The notes under the pieces were generated by a model. The model was not told the DNA's origin and searched no databases. It saw only the letters and a program-made list of their open reading frames with translations. DNA of 64,000 bases from the NCBI RefSeq assembly GCF_002001015.1, contig NZ_MUNO01000005.1:1-64000 (forward strand), in the 5' to 3' direction. This DNA comes from Polaromonas sp. A23. GTDB lineage: Bacteria > Pseudomonadota > Gammaproteobacteria > Burkholderiales > Burkholderiaceae_C. Below, in pieces: positions 42,760-50,499 of the stretch (position 1 is the stretch's first letter; each line of letters starts with the position of its first letter). Made by a program: the position numbers and the translations under genes.

Positions 42760-44648
42760 GCTTTTACTTTCGGCAAGATGGTGAAGGGCAGGGTGCCGCC
42801 GTGCAAGGCGTTGACCATCGCGTCACGGTGTTTGAGCACGGCGCGCTGGTTGATGGAGCCCTTGTCGGTTACTTCACCTTTGTCAATGGAAGGCGGCTCA
42901 TGCATCAGGTGCATGCGTGCGATGCGGTTGGCGCTGCCGGTACCGGACTTGGCCAGCTCGTCTGCCACTTTCTGGAAGTGCGCTTGAACGGGTGCGCTTT
43001 CGAGAGCTTGCTGCAGTGGCGCGTTGGCGGGCAACCCCGCCAGCTGGCGGACAGCTCCCGTCGGGAAAATCAGCGCACCGACTTCCTTCAGGTTGATGCC
43101 CGTCAGGACGGCGTCTTGCACATAAGGCGCGCCGGCCGCAATGATCTTGGCGCGCAGCGGCCCTACGCTGACAAAGGTGCCGGTGGCGAGTTTGAAGTCT
43201 TCGGCAATGCGGCCGTCGAACTTCAGGCCCTTGTGGATGTTGGCAGGGTCTATCCAGGCGACCGCATCGCCGGTGGAGAAGAATCCTTCCTCGTCGAATG
43301 ACTCCCGCGTGGCTTCCGGCGCACGCCAGTAACCGGGCGTGATGTTGGGGCCGCGGTAACGCACTTCGATCTTGCCGTCCACAGGCACCAGCTTGAGCTC
43401 CAGGCCGGGCGTCGGCACGCCCAGGTCGCCGGCGCGCACGTCCGGGCTGGTGACAAAAATGCCGAAGGGGCCAGACTCGGTCATGCCCAGGCCGGTACCC
43501 ATCACGATGCGCTCGCCAATTTCTGCTTCCTGCGTCTGGTGGAGGCTGTCCCAGACCGGCTGGGCCAGCGCGGCGCCGGCATAGAAAAACATCTTCACCC
43601 GTGACAGCAGGTTCTTGCGCAGCTGCGCGTCGCTTTTCATGGCGTGCGCAATTGCCTCGAAGCCGGTGGGCACGTTGAAGTACACCGTCGGCGCGATTTC
43701 GCGCAGGTTGCGCAGCGTTTCCTCCATCAGCGCAGGGGTCGGCTTGCCGTCGTCGATGTACAGCGTGCCGCCGTTGTAGACCGTCATGCCGAAATTGTGG
43801 TTGCCGCCAAACGTATGGTTCCATGGCAGCCAGTCGACAAGAACCGGCGGCTCGTCGGCCAGCACGGGCATGGACTGGCGCATCTGCTGCTGGTTGGCGC
43901 ACCACATGCGCTGCGTGTTGATCACGGCCTTGGGCAGCTTGGTCGAGCCCGAGGTGAACAGGAACTTGACGATGGTGTCCGGCCCGGTGGCCTGCATGGC
44001 TGCATCGACCGCTGCTGTCGCCGGTGTCGCAAGAAGTTGATCAAATGAGGTTGTGGCCCTCGTCAGCGCTGTGCCAGCAGCTACTGAATTCGTAGCAATT
44101 TCGACGTCATCAGCAACGGTGGCGGCAATCGCCTTGCCGTAACGCGCAGCGTCGCTGGCAAACACCAGGCCGGGCGTCAGCGTCGTCAATACATGGCGAA
44201 GCTTGTCGTAGTCCTGGCTGACGGTGGAGTAGGCGGGCGACACCGGGCAGTAGGGCACACCGGCGTAGATGCAGCCCAGGGCCAGCAGCGCATGCTCCAG
44301 GTCGTTTTCGCTGAGGATGACGACCGGCCGTTCCGCGTTCAGGCCGCGGTCCAGCAGCGCCTGCGCGATGTTGCGTGCGCTGGTCAGCGCCTGGGCATAA
44401 CTGATGTGGCGCCACTCACCCGAACTGCCATCAGTTTTTTTGAGGCGCCGCGCCATGAAGGTTTGCTCCGGCTGTGTCTGCGCCCAGTGAATCAGCCGGT
44501 CGGTGATGCGCATTGCGTGGTCGCTCAGCGCCTGGTCGGCCTTCAGGTATTGCACGCCGTTGGCGCCTTCGTTCAGCACCACACGTGTGACGCCAAAGGT
44601 CAGTGGCCGATAACTCGGCGCTTGGGGGGAGGTTTTTGTCTCGCTCAT
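42756..44648 (-). CDS. fcs: Feruloyl-CoA synthetase (AMP-forming)
   Basis: A 630-residue adenylate-forming enzyme of the feruloyl-CoA synthetase branch (CPVSPAYSTVSQDYDKLRH is diagnostic). The A3 core motif reads FTSGSTKLPKAVINT, with Lys where most members have Gly; A5 is MGTGLGMTESGP. It activates ferulate, coumarate or caffeate with ATP and CoA. Residues about 185-204 (ATNSVAAGTALTRATTSFDQ) are encoded by a copy of the genome's dispersed repeat, in a spot that is variable in length among homologues. It is 24 bp from the crotonase gene. Confidence 0.9.
   Translation of the reverse strand: MSETKTSPQAPSYRPLTFGVTRVVLNEGANGVQYLKADQALSDHAMRITDRLIHWAQTQPEQTFMARRLKKTDGSSGEWRHISYAQALTSARNIAQALLDRGLNAERPVVILSENDLEHALLALGCIYAGVPYCPVSPAYSTVSQDYDKLRHVLTTLTPGLVFASDAARYGKAIAATVADDVEIATNSVAAGTALTRATTSFDQLLATPATAAVDAAMQATGPDTIVKFLFTSGSTKLPKAVINTQRMWCANQQQMRQSMPVLADEPPVLVDWLPWNHTFGGNHNFGMTVYNGGTLYIDDGKPTPALMEETLRNLREIAPTVYFNVPTGFEAIAHAMKSDAQLRKNLLSRVKMFFYAGAALAQPVWDSLHQTQEAEIGERIVMGTGLGMTESGPFGIFVTSPDVRAGDLGVPTPGLELKLVPVDGKIEVRYRGPNITPGYWRAPEATRESFDEEGFFSTGDAVAWIDPANIHKGLKFDGRIAEDFKLATGTFVSVGPLRAKIIAAGAPYVQDAVLTGINLKEVGALIFPTGAVRQLAGLPANAPLQQALESAPVQAHFQKVADELAKSGTGSANRIARMHLMHEPPSIDKGEVTDKGSINQRAVLKHRDAMVNALHGGTLPFTILPKVKA
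44042..44096 (-). repeat. In-frame copy of the GCTAT/ATAGCTGCT repeat inside fcs
   Basis: On the minus strand it reads GCTACGAATTCAGTAGCTGC and continues without gaps against the intergenic consensus: shared TAGCTGCT, then AGGGC, A, A, C and ATTTG at the same spacing. It is translated in frame as residues about 185-204 of the CoA ligase. No stop is introduced. Confidence 0.65.
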
Positions 44649-44672
44649 TTTGTTCAGGGTGTGTTGCTTGGG

Positions 44673-45473
44673 TCAGCTCTTCGCGACCTTGTTGGCTTTG
44701 CCGTCGAGGAATGCCTTGACGCGCTGCTTGGCTTCCGGTGCGCTTTGCGCAATGGCAGCCATCAGGGCTTCTGTCAGGTAGCCCTGGTCGGCTGGCTGCT
44801 CTGCAATGCGGGGCAGGGCATGCATCAGCGCATAGTTCGTCAGGGGGGCGTTCTGCGCCACACGCACGGCGAGCTCCAGGGCTTTGGTAAACGCCTCGCC
44901 TTCGGGAACCAGGTACTGCGCAAAACCAGCGCGTTCACCGTCTTGCGCGTTGTAAACGCGGCCGGTGAGCATCATGTCCGTCATGCGCGCGACGCCGACC
45001 AGTTTGGGGATGCGAACCGATCCGCCGCCGCCGACAAAAATGCCGCGTGAGCCTTCAGGCAACGCATAAAAGGCGGACTCGTCCGCCACCCGGATATGGC
45101 AGGCGCTTGCCAACTCCAGCCCGCCGCCAACCACTGCGCCGTGCAGCGCAGCAATCACCGGCACGGGGCCATACTGCACCCGCTCCAGCGCGGCGTGCCA
45201 CATGCGCGAATGATGCATGCCCTGGCCAGCGTCGCGTTCCTGCAGTTCACCGAGGTCCAGGCCGGCACAGAAATGTGCGCCTTCGCCATGGATCACGGCC
45301 GCACCGACAGTCGAGGGCAGGTTTTCAAAAATGTCGCGCAGGGCCAGAATGAGTGCGTCGTTGAGCGCATTGCGTTTGGCGCCCCGGCTCAGGCGGATAA
45401 CGGCAACTTCCCGGTTGTCACCGTGAAAGTCGAGCTGAACGTCGGTCGAAGTAGGTTTGTATGTCATGGTCAT
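44673..45473 (-). CDS. Crotonase-family enoyl-CoA hydratase of the hydroxycinnamate locus
   Basis: A 266-residue crotonase. The oxyanion-hole segments HFCAGLDL and HGAVVGGGLELASACHIRVA are intact and a Glu is present in LPEGSRGIFVGGGGSVRI. It differs from the hydratase-lyase Ech that yields vanillin. Next to feruloyl-CoA synthetase and an SDR it is best read as the hydratase of the beta-oxidative route. First gene of the minus-strand unit, 116 bp from the divergent amidohydrolase, with a large palindrome between. Confidence 0.87.
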   Translation of the reverse strand: MTMTYKPTSTDVQLDFHGDNREVAVIRLSRGAKRNALNDALILALRDIFENLPSTVGAAVIHGEGAHFCAGLDLGELQERDAGQGMHHSRMWHAALERVQYGPVPVIAALHGAVVGGGLELASACHIRVADESAFYALPEGSRGIFVGGGGSVRIPKLVGVARMTDMMLTGRVYNAQDGERAGFAQYLVPEGEAFTKALELAVRVAQNAPLTNYALMHALPRIAEQPADQGYLTEALMAAIAQSAPEAKQRVKAFLDGKANKVAKS

Positions 45474-45484
45474 ATTTGCAAAGT

Positions 45485-45517
45485 GAATGAATTATTGTTA
45501 TAAACAATAACTAATTC
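45485..45517. promoter_or_regulatory. 33-bp palindrome, candidate MarR operator
   Basis: Core TATTGTT-ATA-AACAATA (45493-45509) is perfect; outward GAAT...ATTC extends it to 33 bp with 13 of 15 positions per arm matching (45485-45499 and 45503-45517). It lies 12 bp upstream of the crotonase ATG and 73 bp upstream of the amidohydrolase ATG, so one bound dimer could control both divergent units. Confidence 0.7.
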
Positions 45518-45589
45518 AATCGATTTCCCGGCCTGTTTTATTGGTGTTAACCCTTGATCGACGGAAAATCAGAACTATCAGGAGACAGC

Positions 45590-46459
45590 ATGGACTACCA
45601 AAACCTCATTGCCATTGACATCCACACCCACGCCGAAGTGAGCTGCTGGAACCCCTTTGACAACTATGGCGAGGAGTACGACCGCGCAGCCGACAAGTAT
45701 TTCAAGAACAGCCGGCGCCCGACCATTGAAGAAACCATTGCCTACTACCGGGAGCGAAAGATCGGGCTGATCATGTTCACCGTTGATGCCGAGACCCAGA
45801 TGGGCCGGCGCCGCATTCCGAATGAGGAAATTGCCGAAGCGGCAAAGAACAACAGCGACATGATGATGGCCTTCGCCAGCATTGACCCGCACAAGGGAAA
45901 AATGGGCGCCCGCGAGGCGCGCCGGTTGATCGAAGAGCACGGCATCAAGGGCTTCAAGTTTCACCCCACAGTGCAGGGCTACCATCCCTACGACAAGATG
46001 GCCTGGCCGATTTACGAAGTCATCAACGCCTACAAGCTCCCGGCAATTTTTCACACCGGGCACAGCGGCATCGGCAGCGGCATGCGCTGCGGCGGCGGTT
46101 TGCGCCTTGAGTACTCCAACCCCATGCACCTGGACGATGTCGCCATCGATTTCCCCGACATGCAGATCGTCATGGCCCACCCCAGCTTCCCGTGGCAGGA
46201 CGAGGCGCTCAGCGTGGCCACCCACAAGCCCAATGTCTGGATCGACCTTTCCGGCTGGAGCCCCAAGTACTTTCCCAAGCAGCTCGTGCAGTACGCCAAC
46301 ACATTGCTGAAAGACCGTATTCTGTTCGGCAGCGACTACCCGCTGATCACGCCCGATCGCTGGATGAAGGATTTTGAAGACGCCGGCTTCAAGCCCGAGG
46401 TGATGCCCGGCATCCTCAAGGGCAATGCGATGCGTCTGTTGGGCTTAGGCCAGAGTTAA
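45590..46459 (+). CDS. Amidohydrolase_2 family protein (probable beta-keto-acyl-CoA cleavage)
   Basis: A 289-residue metal-dependent hydrolase of the amidohydrolase_2 (ACMSD-like) group. Metal ligands are suggested by DIHTHAE near the start, the His in FHTGHSG and MAHPSFPW and the Asp in FGSDYPL. Members of this group sit in hydroxycinnamate clusters, where they are thought to cleave the 4-hydroxyphenyl-beta-ketoacyl-CoA (I recall CouO of R. palustris). Start at 45590 follows GGAG by 5 nt. Its last 15 bp overlap the convergent oxidoreductase gene. Confidence 0.85.
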   Translation: MDYQNLIAIDIHTHAEVSCWNPFDNYGEEYDRAADKYFKNSRRPTIEETIAYYRERKIGLIMFTVDAETQMGRRRIPNEEIAEAAKNNSDMMMAFASIDPHKGKMGAREARRLIEEHGIKGFKFHPTVQGYHPYDKMAWPIYEVINAYKLPAIFHTGHSGIGSGMRCGGGLRLEYSNPMHLDDVAIDFPDMQIVMAHPSFPWQDEALSVATHKPNVWIDLSGWSPKYFPKQLVQYANTLLKDRILFGSDYPLITPDRWMKDFEDAGFKPEVMPGILKGNAMRLLGLGQS

Positions 46460-47461
46460 GACTGCAGCGCCGCTGGTTGCTGATGTCATTAGCGCGGCAA
46501 TCAGCTGGTGCACCTGCAGGGCAGAGCGCCCTAACACGGCGGGCTCGCCGCCGTTGCGGATGGCGGCCACAAAGTCCTGCAGCACGGCGCGGTGGGCATG
46601 GTGGTCAAACGCCATCATGTTCGCGCCCGACCCTGATGTCTGTTTCTGCCCCGCGCTGATCTTTCGGCCGTCCATGAATTCTGCGTGGAGCTCACCGGCC
46701 TCCAGCGTGGCTGAACCCTTCGTGAACTGAAGCGAAATACGTTCGGGAAACCCAGGGTAAGCCGCGGTAGTGGCGTCGATGCTGCCAATGGCTCCATTCG
46801 GGTAGTGCAGCGCTGCGGCAACGGTGTCTTCACATTCCATGCGGTGCACCGCACTGGTACTCGCCATGGCGCTTACTTTGTCGGGCAGGCCCGTCAGGCA
46901 GAGCAGCAGGTCCAGCGTATGGATGGCCTGCGTCATCAGCACGCCGCCGCCGTCACGCGCCAGGGTGCCGCGGCCTGGTTCATCGTAATAACTTTGCGGG
47001 CGCCACCAGCGGATGCTGGCGGAGGCGCCCACCAGGCTGCCCATCTCACCGCCGTGCACCAGCTGCATCAGTGCGCGGGCCGCATCGCGCATTCTGTGCT
47101 GCAGCATCACGGCCAGCTTGACGCCGCTGTTGTGGCAGATGTCCACCATCTGCTGCGCCTTCTCCAGGCTGACTTCAAGCGGTTTTTCCACCAGCACGTG
47201 TTTGCCGGCCAAAGCCACCCGCTGAATGATTTCCAGATGGGTGTTGGGCGGCGTCAGCACCAGTACGGCTTCAACCGACTGATCTTCCAGCAAGTCTTCC
47301 AGGCGGGTGCTGACCTGTGCGCTTGCCGGCAACTTGAGCGCTGCCAGCCGTTCGTTGCTGCGCCCTATGACCCATGCCAGTTCCAGCTCGTTCTGCAGAT
47401 CACGCAAGCTTTGAAAATGCGGTGCGCTGGCCAGGCCCGCGCCAACCACCGCCACACGCAT
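46445..47461 (-). CDS. Gfo/Idh/MocA-family oxidoreductase
   Basis: A 338-residue NAD(P) oxidoreductase. The Rossmann motif is VAVVGAGLASAPHF, and the EKPLEVS segment (Lys-Pro of the active site) is present, with a C-terminal beta domain. Family members oxidise or reduce sugars, inositols or uronates. I use the ATG at 47461; a TTG at 47485 overlapping the receptor gene is the alternative. It follows the Bug receptor gene by 16 bp on the minus strand and is near the uronate regulator, so a sugar-acid role is likely. Confidence 0.87.
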   Translation of the reverse strand: MRVAVVGAGLASAPHFQSLRDLQNELELAWVIGRSNERLAALKLPASAQVSTRLEDLLEDQSVEAVLVLTPPNTHLEIIQRVALAGKHVLVEKPLEVSLEKAQQMVDICHNSGVKLAVMLQHRMRDAARALMQLVHGGEMGSLVGASASIRWWRPQSYYDEPGRGTLARDGGGVLMTQAIHTLDLLLCLTGLPDKVSAMASTSAVHRMECEDTVAAALHYPNGAIGSIDATTAAYPGFPERISLQFTKGSATLEAGELHAEFMDGRKISAGQKQTSGSGANMMAFDHHAHRAVLQDFVAAIRNGGEPAVLGRSALQVHQLIAALMTSATSGAAVLTLA

Positions 47462-47477
47462 TTTGGGGACTGGCTCT

Positions 47478-48464
47478 TTACTCAAGCTTGATGCCGGCCG
47501 CCTTGATGACTTGCGCCCATTTCTCGACTTCCGCCTTCTGGAAGGCCGCCACCTGCTCGGGCGTCCTGTTGGAAGGCTGCATGCCTAGGCTCTTGAGCCG
47601 GTCCTGCATTTCGGTGGTCTGCAGGATCTTCATGATCTCTTCGTGCAGCCGGTCAATGATGGGTTTGGGCACGCCGGCGGGCACAAAAATGCCCTGCCAG
47701 GACACCACTTCAAAGTCGGGCACACCCGACTCCGCAATCGTTGGCACGTTCGGCATGGACTCCAGGCGTTTGGCCGAGCTCACGGCAATGGCGCGCAGCT
47801 TGCCGCTCTGGATGTGGGGGCCGGCCACCACGGTGGTGTCAAACATCATGTCGACCTGCCCGCCGATCACGTCCTGAATCGCCGGCCCGCTGCCTTTGTA
47901 GGGAACATGGACGAACTGTGTGCCCGTCTTGAAGCCCAGCAGTTCAAGCGTCATGTGCTGCGAGGTGCCGTTGCCGGCCGATGCCGACGAAATGGTTTTC
48001 GGCTTGGCCTTCGCCGCAGCCAGCACGTCCTGCAATGTCTTGTAGGGGCTGTCCGCCTTGACCACCAGCACCACCGGGTTCGAGCCGATGAGCACCACAG
48101 GCGAGAAAGACTTGATCGGGTCATAGCCGAGCTTGGGGTACAGGCTCACGTTGATCGCGTGCGAGCTGATGGTGCCGCCCAGCATGGTGTAGCCGTCAGC
48201 GGGCGCGCGTGATGCGGCTTCCGAGCCGACACTGCCACCGGCGCCACCCTTGTTTTCAATCACGATGGTGGTGCCCAGCGCCGTGCCAAGTTTCTGGCCG
48301 ATCAGCCGACCAAGAATGTCAGTGGTGCCGCCCGCCGGAAAAGGCACAACGTAGGCGATGTTCTTCGACGGCCATTTGTCCTGCGCCCAGGCCATGCTGG
48401 TGCCGAGAACGGACGAGAGGGCGGCCGAAGCCAGGGTCGCTTGAAGCAATATGCGGCGTTTCAT
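47478..48464 (-). CDS. Bug-family (TctC) substrate-binding protein
   Basis: A 328-residue periplasmic receptor of the tripartite tricarboxylate transporter family: signal peptide MKRRILLQATLASAALSSVL, then the Bug motif IAYVVPFPAGGTTDILGRL and the Gly-Gly segment IENKGGAGGSVGSEA. There is no tctA or tctB gene nearby, as for most Bug proteins in Burkholderiales. A GntR-type motif lies about 120 bp upstream. The ligand is unknown; a sugar acid is suggested by the neighbours. Confidence 0.9.
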   Translation of the reverse strand: MKRRILLQATLASAALSSVLGTSMAWAQDKWPSKNIAYVVPFPAGGTTDILGRLIGQKLGTALGTTIVIENKGGAGGSVGSEAASRAPADGYTMLGGTISSHAINVSLYPKLGYDPIKSFSPVVLIGSNPVVLVVKADSPYKTLQDVLAAAKAKPKTISSASAGNGTSQHMTLELLGFKTGTQFVHVPYKGSGPAIQDVIGGQVDMMFDTTVVAGPHIQSGKLRAIAVSSAKRLESMPNVPTIAESGVPDFEVVSWQGIFVPAGVPKPIIDRLHEEIMKILQTTEMQDRLKSLGMQPSNRTPEQVAAFQKAEVEKWAQVIKAAGIKLE

Positions 48465-48581
48465 GAGTTGTCTCCTTCGTTGTGGTGGGTAAGTGTTCTG
48501 TGGCAGTCGCCTCCTCTTCAGCCGCGAGGACTAATTAAAGAGGAGGGGAGTAAAAAGACCTAAAAGACTGTTTAAAGATCA

Positions 48582-48594
48582 GTCATCGTACAAC
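48582..48594 (-). promoter_or_regulatory. Candidate GntR operator, receptor-gene side
   Basis: GTCATCGTACAAC matches GTCATCAGACAAC ahead of udh at 11 of 13 positions (GTCATC-N2-ACAAC). It lies upstream of the Bug receptor gene, just beyond the terminator of the GntR gene. Confidence 0.45.
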
Positions 48595-48602
48595 TTGAAA
48601 TG

Positions 48603-48631
48603 AAAAAAAGCGTCAGGGAATTCCCCGACGC
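48603..48631 (-). terminator. Intrinsic terminator of the GntR gene
   Basis: On the minus strand GCGTCGGGGAA/TTCCCTGACGC forms an 11-bp stem (48631-48610, one mismatch) followed by a run of seven T. It ends the regulator gene, whose stop is at 48655. Confidence 0.82.
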
Positions 48632-48654
48632 GCGATGGCGCCGCCCCTGGGCTC

Positions 48655-49425
48655 TCAGACCGAGGGCGTGCTCACAGACTCGGAAGTCTGGCCTTTGCGA
48701 AGCCGCTCGCGGCTGTTGGACAAATGTGTTCGCATGGCGGCCCGTGCCGCCTCGGCGTCCTGGCTGCGGATGGCGTTGTAAATGCTTTCGTGCTCACCGT
48801 TGACGCGCTGCAGGTAGCTCAGCCGGCCTTCGGGTGCGCTTTGAGGCGTGTTGACCCGGGTTCGGGGAATGATCATGGTGCCCAGGTAAGTCATCAGGTC
48901 CTCGAAGTGCCGGTTACCCGTGGCGCGGGCCACCTCCATATGGAACTGGAAGTCGGGCGGAACCGCATCGGAATCGGCGTGAATCGAGTCCTGAAACGCG
49001 CGAAGGGCAGTGGCCATGGCCTCCAGGTTTTCGGTGGTTCTCCTCTGTGCCGCGAGGCCCGCGGCCTCTGTTTCCAGGCTGATGCGCAACTCCAGCACCG
49101 AAATAACGTCGGCCACCGTCGCGAAGTCGGTCGCGGCGATTTTGAAATTACCGGCATCCCGGTTCTGGATCACAAAGGTACCAATGCCGTGCCTGGTTTC
49201 CACCAGCCCGGAAGCCTGCAGCTTGGAAATGGACTCACGCACCACCGTGCGGCTCACATCGAAGCGGGCCATGATTTCGGCTTCGGTCGGTAATTTGTGG
49301 CCCGGCTGGAGCTGGCCTTCGCGAATGCTGTTTGCCAGGCTTTCAACGATTTCAGTGACCAGCCCACGCGGCCTGCGCACACGCGGTGCCTCGTCAGCGG
49401 GGGTGGTGGTTAAGTTGGATTCCAT
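48655..49425 (-). CDS. GntR-family (FadR/FCD) regulator of the uronate locus
   Basis: A 256-residue GntR regulator: N-terminal winged helix (LQPGHKLPTEAEIMARFDVS and RTVVRESISKLQASGLVE) and a C-terminal FCD ligand domain with conserved Asp/His positions. Its place between two divergent groups of sugar-acid genes, and the shared motif GTCATC-N2-ACAAC upstream of both, suggest that it represses them and is released by an aldarate or uronate. I recall GguR-type regulators with this role in betaproteobacteria. Confidence 0.9.
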   Translation of the reverse strand: MESNLTTTPADEAPRVRRPRGLVTEIVESLANSIREGQLQPGHKLPTEAEIMARFDVSRTVVRESISKLQASGLVETRHGIGTFVIQNRDAGNFKIAATDFATVADVISVLELRISLETEAAGLAAQRRTTENLEAMATALRAFQDSIHADSDAVPPDFQFHMEVARATGNRHFEDLMTYLGTMIIPRTRVNTPQSAPEGRLSYLQRVNGEHESIYNAIRSQDAEAARAAMRTHLSNSRERLRKGQTSESVSTPSV

Positions 49426-49470
49426 CGGTTCGCTCGGATAGGGGTTTGCCTTGATATCGCCAGAAATTGC

Positions 49471-49516
49471 TTGACAGCAGAAGTCGCCTCACTAGAATTC
49501 CATGTCATCAGACAAC
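49471..49516 (+). promoter_or_regulatory. udh promoter with GntR operator at the start site
   Basis: -35 TTGACA (49471-49476) and -10 TAGAAT (49493-49498) with a 16-bp spacer form an excellent sigma-70 promoter. GTCATCAGACAAC (49504-49516), containing the palindrome TGTC-N4-GACA, lies over the expected transcription start, a position that suits repression. The udh ATG is about 105 bp downstream. Confidence 0.72.
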
Positions 49517-49609
49517 GTATAACTGATATCTTATTGGGTTCAGGCTACTTTAGCAAACCTGATGCAAAAGTCCAGCGTTTGTCCCGCCCCATTTCAACCA
49601 GAGACAAGA

Positions 49610-50419
49610 ATGACCATCCGGGTTCACGAAAAACTGCTTTTAACCGGCGCAGCCGGTGGCCTGGGCCGCGCGCTGCGCGAGCGCCTCAAGGCCAATTGCA
49701 AGGTATTGCGACTGTCAGACAGGGCCGACGTTGGTGCGGCTGGTCCAGGCGAAGAGGTTGTGCTCGGTGACCTGGCCGACCCTGTGGCTGTCGACGCCAT
49801 GGTGAAAGGCGTCCAGGCCATCGTCCATCTGGGCGGCGTGTCGGTCGAGGGGCCTTTCGGCCCCATCCTGCAAGCCAACATCCTGGGTGTCTACAACCTT
49901 TATGAAGCTGCCCGCAAACACGGCGTCAAGCGGGTGGTGTTTGCCAGCTCCAACCACGTGACCGGTTACTACCGCCAGAGCGAAACCATCAACGCCGACG
50001 CACCGCCCCGGCCTGACGGCTTGTACGGCGTCAGCAAGGCCTTCGGTGAAGACCTGTCCCGTTTTTACTTTGACCGTTATGGCATTGAGACCGCTTGCGT
50101 GCGTATTGGCTCTTCTTTTCCTGAACCCAAAGACCGGCGCATGCTGGCAACGTGGTTGAGCTTTGACGACCTGCACCGCCTGATCACCGCCTGCCTGACC
50201 ACGCCGGTGCTGGGGCACAGCATTGTTTTCGGCATGTCCGACAACGCCGTCACTTGGTGGGACAACAGCAAGGCACGTCACATTGGTTATGCGCCCCAAG
50301 ACAGCTCGGACATTTTCCGTGACGCGGTGTACGCCCGCACCCCCGAGCCTGACCTCACCGACCCTGCTGTGCAGTTTCAGGGCGGCGGCTTTGTCAAAGC
50401 CGGCCCTTTTACCGGTTGA
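49610..50419 (+). CDS. udh: Uronate dehydrogenase
   Basis: A 269-residue extended SDR. The NAD motif is TGAAGGLGR (12-20), the catalytic pair is Tyr139/Lys143 (GLYGVSK), and VFASSNHVTGYY and LSFDDLHRLI follow the Agrobacterium/Pseudomonas Udh pattern throughout. It oxidises D-galacturonate and D-glucuronate to their aldarolactones with NAD. Start at 49610 after GAGACAAG. First gene of the plus-strand uronate operon. Confidence 0.94.
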   Translation: MTIRVHEKLLLTGAAGGLGRALRERLKANCKVLRLSDRADVGAAGPGEEVVLGDLADPVAVDAMVKGVQAIVHLGGVSVEGPFGPILQANILGVYNLYEAARKHGVKRVVFASSNHVTGYYRQSETINADAPPRPDGLYGVSKAFGEDLSRFYFDRYGIETACVRIGSSFPEPKDRRMLATWLSFDDLHRLITACLTTPVLGHSIVFGMSDNAVTWWDNSKARHIGYAPQDSSDIFRDAVYARTPEPDLTDPAVQFQGGGFVKAGPFTG

Positions 50420-50499
50420 GGTGATGGGCATGAGCGCACACCCGCCTTTTTCAGTTTTCCGTCAGTAGCTTTTAAAACCATCCAACAAGGAGACAAACC

